DNA of 8,798 nt from Victivallales bacterium (GTDB lineage: Bacteria > Verrucomicrobiota > Lentisphaeria > Victivallales > JAADHT01): assembly GCA_016930955.1 (NCBI GenBank), contig JAFGFR010000196.1:1-8798 (forward strand), given 5' to 3'. Made by a program: the position numbers and the translations under genes. The notes under the pieces are model-generated. The model saw nothing but the letters and a program-made list of their open reading frames with translations. It was not told the origin of the DNA and did not search any database. Shown here one piece after another: positions 6,673 through 8,798 of this stretch. How positions within the stretch are numbered: the stretch's first letter is position 1; each line of letters begins with the position of its first letter.

Positions 6673-7746
6673 ATGGACGGGAAAGTTATGCCGGGGAAAT
6701 CGGAGTCTAAAGGGAGCACCCGCAAGGGATGTGTTTTTTCCGCAGCCTTCGTTGCTGCCGGCTTGCTCTTGTGCGTCTTCGCCTTTGTGTTCCTTGTGTT
6801 TTTCTCGCTGGCAGTCGCCATCAGGGGATCCGGGGTGTTTTCACCTGCAGGGTACTCCGGGATACGGGAGAACTACGAATCGGGGGACTTTTTGTCCGCC
6901 AACAAGATCGCCGTGATAGACATCGCCGGTGTAATAAGCAGCTTCGAGACTTCCTGGACGGCATCGGGGGTGGCGAATTCCGGGATTATCGTGTCGCAGA
7001 TCAGAAATGCCGCCCTCGACGGAAATGTGAAGGCGCTGGTCCTCAGACTCAATACTCCCGGCGGGGAGGTGTCTGCTTCCGACGAGATACACCACGAATT
7101 GAAAATCCTCCGTGAGGAAACCGGGAAGCCTGTCGTGTCCTATATGGGCACGACCGCGGCCAGCGGGGGTGTCTATGTGGCCGTGGCATCGGACTACATC
7201 GTCGCCAACAAACATACGACCACCGGCAGCATAGGGGTGATCGCACAGGTGTACAACTATCTCGAGCTTTTCAAGAAGGTTGGCCTGCATACGGAGACCT
7301 ACAGTTCCGGTAACATGAAGGATTTTCTGAGCGGCTCGCGTGAACGCACGGAGGAAGAGATTATCCTTATGCAAAAGCTTATAGACGAAATATACAACGA
7401 TTTCGTCCGGATAGTGGCCGAGGGGCGCCCTGCGCTGTCGGTGGAGGACATTTCCGATACCGCTCTCGGTGACGGCAGGATACTTTCCGGCAGCCAAGCC
7501 CTCGAATGGGGGCTCGTGGACTCTGTCGGCTATTTCGAGGATGCGGTGGAGAAGGCGGCAGCCCTGGCTTCCCTGGGCGAAGACTACAAGGTCGTGTCTT
7601 ATTCCCGTCAGATCGGGATCATGGATATTTTGGGGCGTCTGCAATCCGGTGGCAGCAAGCTGTCGGTTGAACTTCCCGGCGTGCCATTGGGAGGCGGGGC
7701 GGCGCAATCCTTCGGGAGGTTCTTCTTCCTTCCGGCAGATTACTAG
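6673..7746 (+). CDS. sppA: Signal peptide peptidase SppA-type, S49 family membrane protease
   Basis: A 357-residue short-form SppA (peptidase S49), which degrades leftover signal peptides and other membrane-embedded peptides. A basic N-terminus precedes one membrane anchor (about 21-50), so the catalytic domain should face the periplasm. Visible motifs are the oxyanion region LRLNTPGGEVSASDEIHHEL (125-144), the nucleophile Ser164 in AASGGVYVA, the TTTGSIGVI strand (182-190) and the catalytic Lys216 in SSGNMKDFLSGS. The 52-residue Ser-Lys spacing matches the Bacillus short SppA (Ser147/Lys199). The ATG has AGGAG 10 nt upstream (6658-6662), rather long but the best available. It is transcribed divergently from the rarA run and followed after 56 nt by a co-directional gene. 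The catalytic set is complete. Confidence 0.96.
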   Translation: MDGKVMPGKSESKGSTRKGCVFSAAFVAAGLLLCVFAFVFLVFFSLAVAIRGSGVFSPAGYSGIRENYESGDFLSANKIAVIDIAGVISSFETSWTASGVANSGIIVSQIRNAALDGNVKALVLRLNTPGGEVSASDEIHHELKILREETGKPVVSYMGTTAASGGVYVAVASDYIVANKHTTTGSIGVIAQVYNYLELFKKVGLHTETYSSGNMKDFLSGSRERTEEEIILMQKLIDEIYNDFVRIVAEGRPALSVEDISDTALGDGRILSGSQALEWGLVDSVGYFEDAVEKAAALASLGEDYKVVSYSRQIGIMDILGRLQSGGSKLSVELPGVPLGGGAAQSFGRFFFLPADY

Positions 7747-7802
7747 CAAGGCTGCAGGTCTGCGGACTACGCCGGCCTGTACAGATAAACAGGGGCGACT
7801 AC

Positions 7803-8681
7803 ATGCTCAAGCATGAGTTCTCATGGTCTCTCTCCCGGAAACGGGTATTTGAGAGATGCCTCCGGGCATACTACTACAACTATTATGCGTCATGGGGCGG
7901 CTGGGACACCTACGGGAGCGAGAAGTCGAAGCTGCTGTACCGGCTGAAAAACTCCCAGGACATAGGCACATGGTCGGAGATGGTTTTCAGGAAGGCTCTC
8001 GATAACGCCTTGGCCGGCAATAAACTCTCGCACAACTCCCTCCTGAGCAACGCCTGCTTCCATATGAGGAGGGATCTCATGGCAATGAAGTCCCCTTCCT
8101 ACGAGAAAAACCCAAAGAACAAGCTTCTGAAGGAGTATTTTTCAGGTCGCCAGGACCTTGGTTGCCTTTGCGGCCTTGCCGAGGGCAGGATAGCCGGACT
8201 GGCAGCGCGGTTCGAGGGCAGCGGGCCTTACAGAAGGCTTCTCCAGACTGAACCGCTGGCCCGCAGGAGTGTGCCTGAGCCCTCCTGCTTCGACTTCAAG
8301 GGCATCAAGGTGTGGGCCAGACCCGACTTCCTGTGGCTTGAAAGGGATGTCTTGAGGATAATGAACCTGCACTTCTCCGACCCGGTGCAGTCCGGGGACT
8401 GGGCCATCAAGGCGGCTCTTGACATCATGCTCATGCGCCGACACATCCCAGGCGGGAGAAAAATCCAGGCATCCTCGTGCTTCCTCGACAATCAAGGCTG
8501 CCTGGAGCTGTTCTACAGCTCCACAGAGAATGAAGTATCGTCCATGATAGAGCAGTCCTCTGCAGAGATGTTGGACCTCTCAACCCTGGACACCATAATA
8601 TCCGAGGATATATTCCCGAAGACGCAAAAGGCCGAGCACTGCTCGAAATGCTGCTTCAGGCATGCCTGCGAGTCTGTATAG
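7803..8681 (+). CDS. PD-(D/E)XK (Cas4/RecB-like) superfamily protein with degraded active site
   Basis: A 292-residue protein. Its N-terminus FSWSLSRKRVFERCLRAYYY matches the opening of RecB/AddB/Cas4-like PD-(D/E)XK proteins ('S.SR...FE.CPR.YYY.YY'), followed by SWGGWD and YRLKNS. Cys19 with Cys280, Cys283 and Cys289 (HCSKCCFRHAC) gives the four-Cys layout that binds 4Fe-4S in Cas4 and AddB. The catalytic core is eroded. P174-D175 of ARPDF remains, but the expected 'I.DWKTG' reads IMNLHFS (186-192), so Asp becomes Asn and Lys becomes His. The usual 'G..VH' His reads VF (61-62), and the later 'Q...YA' motif is not visible. By inspection it is a likely inactive nuclease fold that may bind DNA or a partner. 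The ATG has AGGGG 7 nt upstream. It lies 56 nt after sppA and is probably co-transcribed. Confidence 0.78.
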   Translation: MLKHEFSWSLSRKRVFERCLRAYYYNYYASWGGWDTYGSEKSKLLYRLKNSQDIGTWSEMVFRKALDNALAGNKLSHNSLLSNACFHMRRDLMAMKSPSYEKNPKNKLLKEYFSGRQDLGCLCGLAEGRIAGLAARFEGSGPYRRLLQTEPLARRSVPEPSCFDFKGIKVWARPDFLWLERDVLRIMNLHFSDPVQSGDWAIKAALDIMLMRRHIPGGRKIQASSCFLDNQGCLELFYSSTENEVSSMIEQSSAEMLDLSTLDTIISEDIFPKTQKAEHCSKCCFRHACESV

Positions 8682-8798
8682 CATAGGGCCTCGGATTGTC
8701 TGACATGCAGGGGAGCCAGTTTCAAAACTCCGCGTGAACCGCGTTGGGAGCGCAGGTGCGGCAGACGGTGCGGCGAAATGGCTGGTGCATACCATCAA
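8682..8798 (+). other. Right-edge tail, possible start of a further gene
   Basis: 117 bases after the PD-(D/E)XK-like gene with no terminator-like hairpin that I can see. A GTG at 8734 opens a plus-strand frame to the window end, beginning VNRVGSAGAADGAAKWLVHTI. The only purine-rich SD-like string (GGGGAG, about 8710-8715) is some 18 nt upstream, too far to be convincing. It could be the first 21 codons of a gene or chance. Confidence 0.2.

Noticed and set aside
6841..7749. 302-codon minus-strand ORF opposite sppA
   Set aside because: It lies entirely antisense to sppA, whose S49 motifs and catalytic residues are complete. Its composition is typical of a shadow frame in GC-rich DNA.
7747..7802. 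Possible hairpin (CAGG...CCTG) between sppA and the next gene as a terminator
   Set aside because: The pairing is only about 4 bp with mismatches and no T run follows. The spacing and SD fit co-transcription better.
7803..8681. Cas4 as part of a CRISPR system
   Set aside because: The four-Cys layout resembles Cas4, but no cas1, cas2 or repeat array is present, the protein is longer than Cas4, and its catalytic motif is degraded.
8580..8798. Minus-strand ORF at the right edge overlapping the end of the PD-(D/E)XK-like gene
   Set aside because: It is antisense to a well-supported gene for about half its length, shows no recognisable motif, and looks like a shadow of the GC-rich plus frame.

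Overview
The window looks like an ordinary stretch of chromosome from a Gram-negative (diderm) bacterium with moderately high GC. The diderm call rests on a predicted outer-membrane lipoprotein with a lipobox and no Asp after the Cys. A membrane-anchored RNase Y argues against a typical gammaproteobacterium. The gene set would fit the Verrucomicrobiota/Lentisphaerota/Kiritimatiellota group, but that is a low-confidence impression. I see no phage, transposon, CRISPR array, tRNA or rRNA.

Minus strand (positions 6376 down to 1): a tightly packed co-directional run, probably one transcription unit. In transcription order it holds a small membrane ORF (tentative), rarA (AAA+ replication/recombination ATPase), 5-formyltetrahydrofolate cyclo-ligase, RNase Y, a LolB-like lipoprotein of unknown function, a hotdog-fold dehydratase-like protein, a MoxR AAA+ ATPase and the start of a DUF58 protein cut by the left edge. 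Most junctions overlap by 20-25 nt or leave at most 30 nt. Several Shine-Dalgarno (SD) sequences lie inside the end of the preceding gene, which suggests translational coupling.

Positions 6377-6672 are an AT-richer divergent intergenic region that must hold promoters for both directions. I found only weak promoter-like matches there.

Plus strand (6673 to 8681): an SppA-type signal peptide peptidase, then 56 nt later a Cas4/RecB-like PD-(D/E)XK protein. That protein keeps the four Cys expected for an Fe-S cluster but appears to have lost most catalytic residues. The last 117 bases hold no convincing gene, though a partial ORF may begin there.

The most interesting points are the apparent pseudo-nuclease beside sppA, and the lipoprotein/hotdog pair between RNase Y and MoxR-DUF58, where the hotdog protein keeps its catalytic His but has Gln where FabZ has its catalytic Glu. 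I did not find a clearly new multi-gene system.
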